Source: Bradyrhizobium uaiense (GTDB taxonomy: Bacteria > Pseudomonadota > Alphaproteobacteria > Rhizobiales > Xanthobacteraceae). Taken from it: a stretch of DNA of 64,000 nt. Where the stretch lies: the NCBI RefSeq assembly GCF_010811875.1, contig NZ_VKHP01000010.1:1-64000 (forward strand), written 5' to 3'. Each line of letters opens with the position of its first letter. Position 1 is the stretch's first letter. This document shows, piece by piece, positions 9,354 to 18,103 of this stretch. Made by a program: the position numbers and the translations under genes. The notes below the pieces were generated by a model. It had not been told where the DNA came from and did not search any database. It saw nothing but the letters and a program-made list of their open reading frames with translations.

Positions 9354-10031
9354 CTAGTCGGCAAAGCCGACGTAGCTGACGAAGTCGCTGTTGGCCTCGC
9401 GGTCCGACCGCACCGCGTTGGCGGCAAAGCTGTCGTCGGGATAGCCCATCGCGACGCAGGTCATGATCACCTGGTCTTCCGGGATATTGGCGACCTCGCG
9501 CACGATGTCGGAGCGCATGATGCCCTGGCCGTTGATGACGCTGCCAAGGCCGCGATCCCAGGCCGCCAGCACGATGCCGTAGCAGAGCGCGCCGAGATCG
9601 AAATGGCAGACCGCGCCGGGATCGAGGATGCGGTCGTAGGTCAGGACCAGCGAGACCGGGGCGTCGAACTGGCGGAAACCGCGCAGCACCCAGTCCTGCC
9701 GCATCGGCTTGTCGTCGCGGGCGATGCCCATGGCGCCGAACAGCTTCTTGGCGATGTCGACCTGGCGGCCGCGGTGAACGCCCTGGTACTCGCCGTGGCT
9801 GACAATGTCGCGCTTGGCTTTGGCGCCGGCGATCATCTCATCCATATTGCGGCGACGCACTTCCTCCAGCGGCGCCCCGGTCAGGACATGGACGTGCCAG
9901 GGCTGGGTGTTCATCGAGGACGGCGCCCGCTTGGCCACCTCGATGATCTCCTCGACGGTCGCCCGCGACACCGGTCGCTTCTTGAACCCGCGCACGCTTT
10001 TGCGTGTCTGTACCAGCGCCTCGAACTCCAT
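9354..10031 (-). CDS. Nitroreductase-family FMN enzyme
   Basis: A 225-residue protein. The nitroreductase fold is seen in TRKSVRGFKKRPV (residues 9-21, FMN phosphate contact), APSSMNTQPWHVHVLTG (36-52) and GLGSVINGQG (about 165). Such enzymes reduce nitroaromatics, quinones or flavins with NAD(P)H. The ATG at 10031 is preferred over an in-frame ATG 16 codons upstream because the family motif begins a few residues after it. It is same-strand with the acyl-CoA dehydrogenase but 217 bp away, so probably a separate unit. Confidence 0.88.
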   Translation of the reverse strand: MEFEALVQTRKSVRGFKKRPVSRATVEEIIEVAKRAPSSMNTQPWHVHVLTGAPLEEVRRRNMDEMIAGAKAKRDIVSHGEYQGVHRGRQVDIAKKLFGAMGIARDDKPMRQDWVLRGFRQFDAPVSLVLTYDRILDPGAVCHFDLGALCYGIVLAAWDRGLGSVINGQGIMRSDIVREVANIPEDQVIMTCVAMGYPDDSFAANAVRSDREANSDFVSYVGFAD

Positions 10032-10180
10032 TCCGCGTGTCCCCCATTTTGTTCCGCACGGCACGCGGAATTTTCTCACGACTATCCGGGCATTTTATAG
10101 ACAAATTTGGCTGTGGGAACTTGATCGGGCCAAGAATCCGATATCCAATCCGCCACTGGTTTGGTTTAGGGAGAACCCAG

Positions 10181-10429
10181 ATGAAGCGGATTTTCTTGGC
10201 GGCCGTGATCGCGACCTTTGCCGCCGGTTCGGCATTTGCTCAGGACGCCTCCTGCGAGACAAAAGCCGTCGGCAAGGACGGCAAGCCGCTGGCCGGCGCG
10301 GCCAAGACCTCGTTCATGAAGAAATGCACGATGGATTCCTGCGCGACCAAGGCGGTCGGTTCCGACGGCAAGAAGCTCGCCGGCGCGGCCAAGAACTCGT
10401 TCATGAAGAAGTGCCAGAGCGGCGCCTGA
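10181..10429 (+). CDS. PsiF-repeat exported protein
   Basis: An 82-residue protein with a Sec signal peptide (MKRIFLAAVIATFAAGSAFAQ). The mature part consists of two PsiF repeats of about 25 residues, each bounded by cysteines (CETKAVGKDGKPLAGAAK...MKKC and CATKAVGSDGKKLAGAAK...MKKC), 21 of 25 positions identical. E. coli PsiF is a phosphate-starvation-induced periplasmic protein of unknown activity. The ribosome binding site GGGAGAA lies 6-12 bases before ATG. The near identity of the repeats suggests recent duplication or homogenisation. Confidence 0.85.
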   Translation: MKRIFLAAVIATFAAGSAFAQDASCETKAVGKDGKPLAGAAKTSFMKKCTMDSCATKAVGSDGKKLAGAAKNSFMKKCQSGA

Positions 10430-10534
10430 GCCCTTCCCGGCGCTGATCGCCCCCAGATCGAAACAAACCATCGGGTCGCGCCGGGCGCGGCCCGAACGGC
10501 TATTGACGAGCAGACGGCCCAGGTCGGCGGGCGC

Positions 10535-10780
10535 TCAGAACGAGACGCCGACCCGCACGCCCCTGCTCCAGACCCGCCGGCAGCGCTTCTTCGTATTGCC
10601 GTGGAACATTTCGAAGCGTTCCGGCAGTTGGATGGGCTTTGAAAATTCCAGGCAGGCCCCGCCGGCGGAATAGTCCACCAGCCGGCATTCGATCAGCGGC
10701 GCCTTCGGTTCAAGCTGGAGCTTGACCACACTGGACACGCATCCCGTCGGTCGAACACGCGCAAATCGCCGGGGATGCAT
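10535..10780 (-). CDS. Single-domain PilZ protein
   Basis: An 81-residue protein. It has the c-di-GMP-binding signatures of PilZ: an RRxxR-type start (PRRFARVRP, residues 3-11) and a degenerate DxSxxG (VDYSAGGACLEF, 35-46). The domain fills the whole protein, so it would act as a stand-alone c-di-GMP adaptor. An in-frame ATG 35 codons upstream would overlap the AraC gene; the internal start at 10780 places the RRxxR motif at the N terminus as usual. It lies 70 bp downstream of the AraC-type regulator on the same strand. Confidence 0.8.
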   Translation of the reverse strand: MHPRRFARVRPTGCVSSVVKLQLEPKAPLIECRLVDYSAGGACLEFSKPIQLPERFEMFHGNTKKRCRRVWSRGVRVGVSF

Positions 10781-10850
10781 CAGGCCGCCTCTGGTGGAAT
10801 CGTACCAACAGGTTCCTCGGCCGGCGTTAAGATTCCGTTCAGGCGGATTG

Positions 10851-11822
10851 TTACGATTCGTGTCTGCTCGATGACGGATCGGCACGCGGGACGCCTGGAC
10901 GGCGCGCGGCCGCCAGCGTCTCCGACGGTGCTTCGCCGAACTGCGACCGGTAGCTCCGCGAGAAATCGCTCAGGTGCCAAAATCCATAGGCCAGCGCACA
11001 GGCCTTGACACTGGGCGCCCCGGCGAGCAGTTGCCGGCGTACCAGCCAGAGTCTGCGCAACCTCAGGTAGCGATGCAGGCTGACGCCGCGGTAGCGCAGG
11101 ATAGCGTCGTGTAGCGCGCGCACTGACACGCCGATCTGCCTGGCGAGCTCGCCGCTGTAGATCGGGTGAGCGACGTCGCCGGCCAGGATGGCGCGCGCGT
11201 CGTTGAAGACCTTGAACTGGCGCGTCGTGTTGGCCCGTGTCGCCCACTTGGCCGGCACGATCTCGGCGAACGCGTTGTCGATCGCGGCGAGCAACGTCTC
11301 CTTGATCGATGCCCCGGTGGCGAACTCCGCAATCGTCACCTGTTCCGACGTGACGAGCAGAACCTGCCTGACCACTTCGCGCAGCCGATCCTGCGCGCGT
11401 TGGGAGATCTCGTGGATGCTGAAATGCAGACCAGGGTTCGGCCAGCCACGGTCGACAATCTCGGGCGTGAAGATCACCGAGGCATATTGGCGGGGTGTCT
11501 CCTCCACCGAGGTGTAGAACGCACCGCCGCCGCCGAGCACGATCACGTCGCGATCGCGCTCGGCGCCGTTGAACCGCATCGGAACGCCGTCGTCCATCGT
11601 GAAGCCGACCGCGGTGGTATGCGGCGCAAGCTGCGCGTCGACGATCCTTGGAAAGGACTGCGTGTAGTTGAGGTCGCATCCCGGCAAACTCAGGATGATC
11701 TGCTCGGCCGAAATCTTCCGCGCAAGCGGCGTGAAATCAACATCCAGATTTCGGATCGAACTCCGGAATGCATCAACATCGTCAAAACGAAAGACTCTCG
11801 GCACCAGCAATGGCGCCGTCAA
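10851..11822 (-). CDS. AraC-family transcriptional regulator
   Basis: A 323-residue protein. An N-terminal ligand/dimerisation domain of about 200 residues (AraC-binding-like, with GVPMRFNGAERDRDVIVLGGG) is followed by a C-terminal double helix-turn-helix of about residues 205-305 (ELARQIGVSVRALHDAILRYRGVSLHRYLRLRRL; ALAYGFWHLSDFSRSYRSQFGEAP). The second helix-turn-helix motif FWHLSDFSRSYRSQFGE is diagnostic. The target is unknown; candidates are the PilZ gene downstream or the divergent DUF2336 operon, across a 309-bp gap rich in inverted repeats. Confidence 0.92.
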   Translation of the reverse strand: MTAPLLVPRVFRFDDVDAFRSSIRNLDVDFTPLARKISAEQIILSLPGCDLNYTQSFPRIVDAQLAPHTTAVGFTMDDGVPMRFNGAERDRDVIVLGGGGAFYTSVEETPRQYASVIFTPEIVDRGWPNPGLHFSIHEISQRAQDRLREVVRQVLLVTSEQVTIAEFATGASIKETLLAAIDNAFAEIVPAKWATRANTTRQFKVFNDARAILAGDVAHPIYSGELARQIGVSVRALHDAILRYRGVSLHRYLRLRRLWLVRRQLLAGAPSVKACALAYGFWHLSDFSRSYRSQFGEAPSETLAAARRPGVPRADPSSSRHES

Positions 11823-12015
11823 ATGACCGCTCCTATGAAATGATCTTGAAAATTTGCGCGCGGCGCGGCGTCCTGCGTGCCCGCATCATCGATAATGTCC
11901 ATGCCCAAATGCGAATCGACCAATAAATTCAATCGGGAAAAATGCGGCCGTTGGACGGACCGAACAATCAGACAAAGTATCGCTGCTGCCGAATTTCGAT
12001 AGTGTTTACCGGAAT

Positions 12016-12029
12016 ATCCACCGGTGGAT
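12016..12029. promoter_or_regulatory. 14-bp perfect palindrome ATCCACCGGTGGAT
   Basis: The sequence is self-complementary over all 14 bases with no loop, the form of a dimeric regulator site. It lies about 100 bases upstream of the DUF2336 start and 190 bases upstream of the AraC start. The binding protein is unknown. Confidence 0.4.
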
Positions 12030-12088
12030 CGGCTCTCCCCATCAAACTCTATACCCCTATTAAGGATTCGGGGAGCAGATTGACGTTG

Positions 12089-12117
12089 GGAACACTGATG
12101 TTCCTCGTCGCGGAACA
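12089..12117. promoter_or_regulatory. GGAACA motif array upstream of the DUF2336 operon
   Basis: GGAACA (12089-12094), CTGA, TGTTCC (12099-12104) form a perfect inverted repeat, followed by a third GGAACA at 12112-12117. The array ends 14 bases before the DUF2336 start codon, so it overlaps the leader or core promoter. GGAAC is also the -35 element of EcfG-type promoters, but no CGTT -10 element is found at the right spacing, so an operator is the better reading. Confidence 0.45.
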
Positions 12118-12131
12118 TTTTAGGTACCGCA

Positions 12132-12917
12132 ATGACAGTCATTGCCTCGCCCGATCTTTTTGCCAAACTCGACCATGTCCTGAAAGCCGGCTCCCCCGAT
12201 CTCCGCACGCGCATGCTGCGCGAGGTGGCCAGCCTGTTTCTGGACGACGTTCACCGCCTCAGCGCGCATCACGTCGAGATGTTCGACGGCATCCTGGTTC
12301 GCCTGACCGACGGCGTCGAGCTGCGGACCCTGACCACGCTCAGCCGCTCGCTCGCCGATTTGCCTGTGGTGCCGCGGGAGCTCGCACGCCGTCTGGCCAA
12401 CCATGATGACGCCGATGTCGCCGCGCCGATCCTGCGAAAGTGCGACTGCATTCCGGATGCCGACCTGATCGACATCGCCTGGATGCGGGCCGAGGGACAC
12501 CTCTGCGCGATCGCCGGCCGCAAGGCGGTCAACGCGGAACTCACGGACATTCTGCTGATGCGGGGCGACAGCAGCGTGCTTCGCGTTCTCGCGGGCAATC
12601 CCGGCGCCGCCATGACCAGCGCGGGTCTTGCGATGATGGTCGATGCCGCCGAGCGCGACGACGATATTGCGGACGGGTTGATCGCGCGCAGCGACCTGCC
12701 TCACCGTGTTGTCGCCGATCTCGTGATGCGATCGACGCCGCGCCAGCAGGTCCGGCTACTCAAGCTCGCACGTCCCGAACTTCGGGACACGATCCGCGCC
12801 GCCATCGATGCCGGCACAGCCCGCGCCTCCGCAAACCCGCCAGCCAAAATCGACTATGCAAAGGCGCCGGCCGCGGTGATTGTGAAACGCTCTCCGGCGG
12901 TGCGAGTGGTGTCATGA
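12132..12917 (+). CDS. DUF2336-domain protein
   Basis: A 261-residue, mainly alpha-helical protein with HEAT-like repeats. Family hallmarks are FAKLDHVLKAGSPDLRTRMLREVASLFL (residues 10-37), VPRELARRLANHDDADVAAPIL (79-100) and the later VLRVLAGNPGAAMTSAG. DUF2336 proteins are restricted largely to Alphaproteobacteria and have no settled function; some are found near PilZ and motility genes. Its stop overlaps the start of the following PilZ gene (ATGA), implying translational coupling. Confidence 0.85.
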   Translation: MTVIASPDLFAKLDHVLKAGSPDLRTRMLREVASLFLDDVHRLSAHHVEMFDGILVRLTDGVELRTLTTLSRSLADLPVVPRELARRLANHDDADVAAPILRKCDCIPDADLIDIAWMRAEGHLCAIAGRKAVNAELTDILLMRGDSSVLRVLAGNPGAAMTSAGLAMMVDAAERDDDIADGLIARSDLPHRVVADLVMRSTPRQQVRLLKLARPELRDTIRAAIDAGTARASANPPAKIDYAKAPAAVIVKRSPAVRVVS

Positions 12918-13216
12918 CGTATGGTGACCGCAGGGCGGAGCGCGTCAAACTCGATACGCGCCATCCCGTCAACCTCATGGGCGTCGACGGCACATGGCGG
13001 CGGAGCTGCATCCTGCTCGACGTCTCGCAGAGCGGCGCCCGGCTCGAGGTCGATGGAACGCTCGACGTGCTGAAGGCGCAGGAGTTCTTCCTGGTGTTGT
13101 CCTCGCGGGGCCTGGCCTTCCGCCGCTGCGAGCTGGTCCGTGTCGACGGCAGCGAGATCGGCGTCAGATTCATCGAAGAAAGAAAGCGCAAGGGACGCGC
13201 CGTCATTCCGAAATGA
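12914..13216 (+). CDS. PilZ-domain protein, translationally coupled to DUF2336
   Basis: A 100-residue protein. It has the PilZ N-terminal arginines (DRRAERVKL) and the second motif DVSQSGARLEV (residues 39-49), matching DxSxxG. The C terminus carries EIGVRFIEERKRKGRA, the usual end of the barrel. Its ATG lies in ATGA with the DUF2336 stop, so the two proteins are probably made in fixed ratio and may act together. It should bind c-di-GMP or a partner. Both key motifs look intact, more so than in the PilZ protein at 10535. Confidence 0.85.
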   Translation: MTYGDRRAERVKLDTRHPVNLMGVDGTWRRSCILLDVSQSGARLEVDGTLDVLKAQEFFLVLSSRGLAFRRCELVRVDGSEIGVRFIEERKRKGRAVIPK

Positions 13217-13255
13217 GGATTTACGCAGACCGGCCTGAGGGGGGAAGTTGACGAC

Positions 13256-13450
13256 ATGACAACGCACAGAGCGACAGATATCGAGGTGTCGACCACCTCC
13301 GCCGCGCCATTGCGCGGGACCATCGAAATCGACTGCGCCGGCACCGTCGCGACGTTCGCGATCGATGAGGAACTCGCGCATCGCCTGTGCGCTGATCTCG
13401 AACGGTTTCTGACCCAGGTCCCGCGGCGCACCCGCACCGCGCGCGTCTGA
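13256..13450 (+). CDS. Small protein, third gene of the DUF2336-PilZ operon
   Basis: A 64-residue soluble protein without signal peptide or membrane segment, 39 bases after the PilZ gene. The codons have a high G/C third position, as expected of real genes here. A purine-rich GAGGGGGGAAG lies just upstream of the start. The sequence ends in a basic tail (PRRTRTARV). No family is recognised. It is probably co-transcribed with the DUF2336 and PilZ genes. Confidence 0.6.
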   Translation: MTTHRATDIEVSTTSAAPLRGTIEIDCAGTVATFAIDEELAHRLCADLERFLTQVPRRTRTARV

Positions 13451-13477
13451 CAGCACCGAGCACCCGGCGGCCCGCGC

Positions 13478-14353
13478 CTACTCCCGCTTGAAGCGATAGT
13501 CGAAGCGTTCGCCGTCCGCCTTGATCAGACCGACCGTCGGGGCGGGAAAATGGATCGGCAGGATCAGCGTGTCGGTCTCGGCAACCGAGGCAAAGAATTT
13601 TCGCCGCGATAGAGCCGACTGCTTCGGATCCCAATCCGGCTTGGCCGACCACTCCGGCTCGCGGCACTGGATCGCGTGGTGCATCAGATCGCCGGCGACC
13701 ACCGCGCGCTGCCCCTTCGAGAAGATGTTGACGCAGCAATGGCAAGGCGAGTGGCCCGGCGTCGGCGTCAGCGTGACGGTGTCGTCGAGCGCATAGTCGT
13801 CGTCGACCAACAGCGCCTGCCCGGCCTCGACGATCGGCAGGCAGTTGTCGCGAAACACCGTGCCGGGCGGATTGGCGCCCTTGGCATTCTCGGCCTCCCA
13901 GGCCGCATACTCCCCCTTGTGAAAGACGTATTTCGCGTTCGGGAAGGTCGGCACCCAGCGCCCGTCACGCAGCGTGGTGTTCCAGCCGGTGTGGTCGATA
14001 TGCAGATGGGTGCAGAACACGTAGTCGATCTGCTCGTAGGAGATGCCGAGCGCAATCAGTTCGTTGCGCCAGCGCTCTTTGCCCGGGAAGTCGAACGGCG
14101 GCGGGTGTCCCTTGTCCTCACCGGTGCAGGTGTCGACCAGGATGGTGTAGCGCGGCGTCCGCACCACGAAGGTCTGGTAGGTGATCACCATCATGCCGCG
14201 CGCGGCATCGAAGACTTCCGGCTCCATCGTCTTCAAATGATGCTTGAACACATCATCGTTATAGGTCGGGAAGAAATCCTGCGGCCGCCGCCACGGCCCC
14301 TCGCGCTCGATCACCGCGTCGATCGTGATGTCGCCGATCCTGATCTGCTTCAT
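13478..14353 (-). CDS. Metallo-beta-lactamase-fold hydrolase
   Basis: A 291-residue protein of the MBL superfamily. The metal-binding motif THLHIDHTGW is at about residues 115-124, with further ligands in TPGHSPCHCCV (196-206) and VVAGDLMHHAIQ (215-226), and a C-terminal LPIHFPAP. The arrangement resembles the lactonase/quorum-quenching and related hydrolase groups, but the substrate cannot be assigned. It is transcribed alone and convergent with the small gene of the PilZ operon. Confidence 0.88.
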   Translation of the reverse strand: MKQIRIGDITIDAVIEREGPWRRPQDFFPTYNDDVFKHHLKTMEPEVFDAARGMMVITYQTFVVRTPRYTILVDTCTGEDKGHPPPFDFPGKERWRNELIALGISYEQIDYVFCTHLHIDHTGWNTTLRDGRWVPTFPNAKYVFHKGEYAAWEAENAKGANPPGTVFRDNCLPIVEAGQALLVDDDYALDDTVTLTPTPGHSPCHCCVNIFSKGQRAVVAGDLMHHAIQCREPEWSAKPDWDPKQSALSRRKFFASVAETDTLILPIHFPAPTVGLIKADGERFDYRFKRE

Positions 14354-14637
14354 GCCGTTTCACTCCCGCTTTTTTGCAAAGCGTAGCGGGCAGCGCCCGG
14401 CCTCACAAGCCGAACGCCGCGCAGCGCCCCATGCGGCATTGCATTGCCGGGAACGCTGCTGCCGCAATTCATCCGGAACGTTGTCCATGCTGCGGAGATG
14501 ACCCATCGCGCGAGCAGAATTGCTTGCGCGATGCTGAGGTCGATTGCCGCGGCCGACGCCTTGAAGGATTGGGCTGCCGCAAATCGACCCAAAACGGCTC
14601 CTACCCGGAGCGACGGTCCAGCAAGGAAACGAGTCGC

Positions 14638-15612
14638 GTGGGCAGGAAATTGAAATACGCGGCAGCGGCGATCGTTGCCGTCACAGCCGGAATCTACCTC
14701 AACAACTCCAGCCTTCTCGCGCCCCACTCCGGCGGCAAGCCCGTGCTCCTCGCCCATCGCGGCATCGCGCAACGGTTCGACGAGCGCAATCTCAGGAACG
14801 ACACTTGCACCGCGGCGCGCATGCTGCCGCCAAGCCATGACTACCTCGAGAACACGATCCGCTCGATGCGGGCCAGTTTCGATCGCGGCGCGGACATCGT
14901 CGAGTTCGACGTCCATCCGACCACCGATGGTGAATTCGCGGTGTTTCACGACTGGACGGTCGATTGCCGGACCGACGGCCAGGGCGTCACCCGCGAACAG
15001 GCGATGGCGCGGCTGAAGATGCTCGATATCGGCTATGGCTACACGGCCGATGGCGGCAAGACCTTTCCATTCCGCGGCAAGGGCATCGGCCTGATGCCGT
15101 CGCTGGATGAGGTGCTCAAGACCTTTCCGGATCGCCGGTTCCTGATCAACATCAAGAGCCGCGATCCCGCCGAAGGCGAGAAGCTCTCGGCGGTCTTGAA
15201 CCAGCTCCCCGCCGAGCGGCGCAAGCTGATCATGGTCTATGGCGGCGACCAGCCGATCGAGGCCGTCCGGCGTCTTTCGCCGGAGACGCGCACCATTTCG
15301 CGCGCAGCGATCAAGAGCTGCCTGGTTCGCTATCTCGGCTATGGCTGGACCGGCATCGTGCCGGGCGCCTGCCGCAACGCCATCGTGCTGGTGCCGATCA
15401 ACTACGCGCCCTGGCTATGGGGCTGGCCGGACCGCTTCCTCGACCGCATGGCGGCGGCCAACAGCGCGGTGTTCGTGCTCGGCCCCTATCAGGGCGGCGA
15501 GTTCTCGACCGGGGTCGACGATGCCGACACGTTCCGGCGACTGCCGGAAAACTATTCCGGCGGCATCTGGACCAATGAAATCGAGGCCATCGCCCGCCTC
15601 ACCGGCCGGTAG
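14638..15612 (+). CDS. Membrane-anchored glycerophosphodiester phosphodiesterase-family protein
   Basis: A 324-residue protein. An N-terminal anchor or uncleaved signal (KLKYAAAAIVAVTAGIYL) precedes a GDPD TIM barrel. The catalytic landmarks are HRGIAQRFDE (His-Arg-Gly), DIVEFDVHPTTDGEFAVFHDW (Glu-x-Asp and His). Such enzymes hydrolyse deacylated phospholipids to glycerol 3-phosphate and an alcohol. The GTG at 14638 is chosen because AAGGAA lies about 10 bases upstream and the anchor begins immediately; the open frame upstream is antisense-rich and lacks signals. The next gene on the same strand is a hexapeptide acetyltransferase. Confidence 0.8.
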   Translation: MGRKLKYAAAAIVAVTAGIYLNNSSLLAPHSGGKPVLLAHRGIAQRFDERNLRNDTCTAARMLPPSHDYLENTIRSMRASFDRGADIVEFDVHPTTDGEFAVFHDWTVDCRTDGQGVTREQAMARLKMLDIGYGYTADGGKTFPFRGKGIGLMPSLDEVLKTFPDRRFLINIKSRDPAEGEKLSAVLNQLPAERRKLIMVYGGDQPIEAVRRLSPETRTISRAAIKSCLVRYLGYGWTGIVPGACRNAIVLVPINYAPWLWGWPDRFLDRMAAANSAVFVLGPYQGGEFSTGVDDADTFRRLPENYSGGIWTNEIEAIARLTGR

Positions 15613-15687
15613 ATCCGCATCTTCTGTCATCTCACCGTAACAGAAATCGTGCGACTGAGACGGCTCGCCGCATCGAGGACAAACCTT

Positions 15688-16320
15688 ATGACCGAACCGA
15701 ATCCTTCCCTCCCCAAGCTTGCCGAAACCGTCATCGAGCCGACGGTCAAGCTGCGGGAGGTCAAGGTCGGACGTTGCTGCGAAGTCCTCGGCGACACCGC
15801 GATCGAATACACCGAGCTTGGCGATTACTCCTATCTCGGCAGCGGCTGCATGGTCGCTGACGCCGTGATCGGTCGCTTCTGCGCCATCGCCGCGCAGGTC
15901 CGGATCGGTGCGCCCAATCATCCGGTCGAGCGCCCGTCGCAGCATCGCTTCACCTACTGCCCGGAATATTACTCGGCCTCCGCCGAGCGCGATCACGGCT
16001 TCTTCAGCGATCGGCGCGCGGACCGCGTCGTGATCGGCAACGACGTCTGGATCGGCCATGGCGTGATCGTGCTGCCCGGCGTCACCGTCGGAGACGGCGC
16101 GGTGCTGGCAGCCGGCGCAGTGGTCTCACGCGACGTCGCGCCCTACACGATCGTCGGCGGCGTGCCGGCCCGGCCGATCAGGGAGCGCTTCAGCCGCAAG
16201 ATCGCGGCCGACCTGTCGCAGATCGCGTGGTGGAACTGGCCGGCCGACACCATCTGGGAGCGCCTCCCGGAATTCCAGTCCGGCGACGTCGAAGCTTTTT
16301 GCGCGCGGTGGCGGGCTTGA
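15688..16320 (+). CDS. Hexapeptide-repeat acetyltransferase, phosphonate-associated type
   Basis: A 210-residue left-handed beta-helix acetyltransferase. It has hexapeptide repeats from residue 25 on, the HP motif ([18 protein letters not shown], active-site His), [26 protein letters not shown] and [18 protein letters not shown]. The N-terminal [10 protein letters not shown] and the overall plan match the family named phosphonate metabolism protein, transferase hexapeptide repeat type. No phn genes are nearby, so its acceptor may be something else. It is convergent with the ABC-F gene with a single base between the two stop codons. Confidence 0.85.
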   Translation: MTEPNPSLPKLAETVIEPTVKLREVKVGRCCEVLGDTAIEYTELGDYSYLGSGCMVADAVIGRFCAIAAQVRIGAPNHPVERPSQHRFTYCPEYYSASAERDHGFFSDRRADRVVIGNDVWIGHGVIVLPGVTVGDGAVLAAGAVVSRDVAPYTIVGGVPARPIRERFSRKIAADLSQIAWWNWPADTIWERLPEFQSGDVEAFCARWRA

Positions 16321-16321
16321 G

Positions 16322-17944
16322 CTAGCTCCGCAACCCCGGCGCTTCGTGGCCGGTGCGCGCGACATATTCGGTGTAGCCGCCGCCAAATTGGTGGATGCCT
16401 TCCGGCGTCAGTTCCAGCACGCGGTTGGAGAGCGCGGCGAGGAAGTGCCGGTCATGCGAGACGAACAGCATGGTGCCCTCGAACTCGGCGAGCGCGTTGA
16501 TCAGCATTTCCTTGGTGGCGAGATCAAGATGGTTGGTCGGCTCGTCCAGCACCAGGAAGTTCGGCGGATCGAACAGCATCTTGGCCATCACGAGCCGCGC
16601 CTTCTCGCCGCCCGAGAGCACCCGGCATTTCTTCTCGACGTCGTCGCCCGAGAAGCCGAAGCAGCCGGCAAGCGCGCGCAACGAGCCCTGGCCGGCCTGC
16701 GGAAAGGCGTCTTCCAGCGACTGGAATACGGTGCGCTCGCCGTCGAGCAGATCCATCGCATGCTGGGCAAAATAGCCCATCTTGACGCTGCCGCCGACCG
16801 CGACCGCGCCGTCGTCGGGCTCGGTTGAACCGGCGACCAGTTTCAGCAGCGTCGACTTGCCGGCGCCGTTGATGCCCATCACGCACCAGCGCTCGCGGCG
16901 ACGGATCATGAAGTCGAGCCCGTCATAAATGCGCTTGCTGCCATAGGCCTTGTGAACGTTCTTCAGGCTGACGACGTCCTCACCGGAACGCGGCGCCGGT
17001 TGGAATTCGAACGCCACGGTCTGGCGCCGCCGCGGCGGCTCGACCCGCTCGATCTTGTCGAGCTTCTTGACCCGGCTCTGCACCTGGGCCGCGTGCGAGG
17101 CGCGCGCCTTGAAACGCTCGATGAACTTGATCTCCTTGGCGAGCATTGCCTGCTGCCGCTCGAACTGCGCCTGCTGCTGCTTGTCGGAGAGCGCGCGCTG
17201 CTGTTCGTAGAACTCGTAATTGCCGGAATAGCTGGTGAGCTGGCCGCCGTCGATCTCGACCACCTTGTTGATGATGCGGTTGATGAACTCGCGGTCATGC
17301 GAGGTCATCAAGAGCGCGCCTTCATAGCCCTTCAGGAACTGCTCGAGCCAGATCAGGCTTTCGAGATCGAGATGGTTGCTCGGCTCGTCGAGCAGCATGA
17401 CGTCGGGACGCATCAGCAGGATGCGGGCCAGCGCCACGCGCATCTTCCAGCCGCCCGAGAGCTTGCCGACGTCGCCGTCCATCATCTCCTGGCTGAAGCC
17501 GAGGCCCGCCAGCGCCTCGCGCGCGCGGCCGTCGAGGGCGTAGCCGTCGAGCTCCTCGAACTGGTGCTGCACCTCGCCATAGCGCGCGATGATGTCGTCC
17601 ATCTCGTCGGCCTTGTCGGGGTCGGCCATCGCGGCCTCGAGTTCCCGTAGCTCGGCCGCGACCACGCTGACAGGTCCCGCCCCGTCCATCACCTCGGCGA
17701 CCGCGCTGCGGCCGGACATCTCGCCGACATCCTGGCTGAAATAGCCGATCGAGATGCCGCGATCGAGCGAGACCTGGCCCTCATCCGGGATTTCCCGGCC
17801 CGAGATCATCCGGAACAGGGTGGTCTTGCCGGCGCCGTTCGGCCCGACAAGGCCGATCTTTTCGCCCTTCTGGAGCGCGGCGGAGGCTTCGATGAAGAGG
17901 ATCTGGTGGCCGACTTGCTTGGAGACGTTATCGAGGCGGATCAT
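16322..17944 (-). CDS. ABC-F family ATPase
   Basis: A 540-residue soluble protein with two ABC domains and no membrane segments. Domain 1 has Walker A GPNGAGKTT, signature LSGGWKM and Walker B MLLDEPSNHLD; domain 2 has GINGAGKST, LSGGEKAR and LVLDEPTNHLD. The linker of about residues 240-310 is long and charged (QQQAQFERQQAMLAKEIKF), as in translation factors of this family. ABC-F proteins act on the ribosomal E site (EttA-like) or in antibiotic protection. The subtype is closest to Uup/YheS/YbiT-like proteins by eye and not assignable further. Confidence 0.93.
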   Translation of the reverse strand: MIRLDNVSKQVGHQILFIEASAALQKGEKIGLVGPNGAGKTTLFRMISGREIPDEGQVSLDRGISIGYFSQDVGEMSGRSAVAEVMDGAGPVSVVAAELRELEAAMADPDKADEMDDIIARYGEVQHQFEELDGYALDGRAREALAGLGFSQEMMDGDVGKLSGGWKMRVALARILLMRPDVMLLDEPSNHLDLESLIWLEQFLKGYEGALLMTSHDREFINRIINKVVEIDGGQLTSYSGNYEFYEQQRALSDKQQQAQFERQQAMLAKEIKFIERFKARASHAAQVQSRVKKLDKIERVEPPRRRQTVAFEFQPAPRSGEDVVSLKNVHKAYGSKRIYDGLDFMIRRRERWCVMGINGAGKSTLLKLVAGSTEPDDGAVAVGGSVKMGYFAQHAMDLLDGERTVFQSLEDAFPQAGQGSLRALAGCFGFSGDDVEKKCRVLSGGEKARLVMAKMLFDPPNFLVLDEPTNHLDLATKEMLINALAEFEGTMLFVSHDRHFLAALSNRVLELTPEGIHQFGGGYTEYVARTGHEAPGLRS

Positions 17945-18103
17945 GCTTTAATGCTGGGGAAATGAGGGTTTGCGGCCTCTTATTCGATCTGGGACGCGGG
18001 TGGAAGCCCATTCCGCGGGTTTCGCGCCGCGCTTCATGCATGCCACGATCGTTGCCAATGGAATATGACAGGAATCCTTCGGCGATCGGTTCTGGGGCAT
18101 CAC

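Larger units (their letters stand above)
11823..12131. other. Divergent intergenic region, relatively AT-rich, with two palindromic sites
   Basis: This 309-bp gap between the AraC regulator and the DUF2336 operon is visibly richer in A and T than its surroundings. It holds a 14-bp perfect palindrome and a GGAACA/TGTTCC array, listed separately. No gene is evident; the open frame crossing it from 11942 lacks a ribosome binding site and has no recognised product. Confidence 0.5.
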
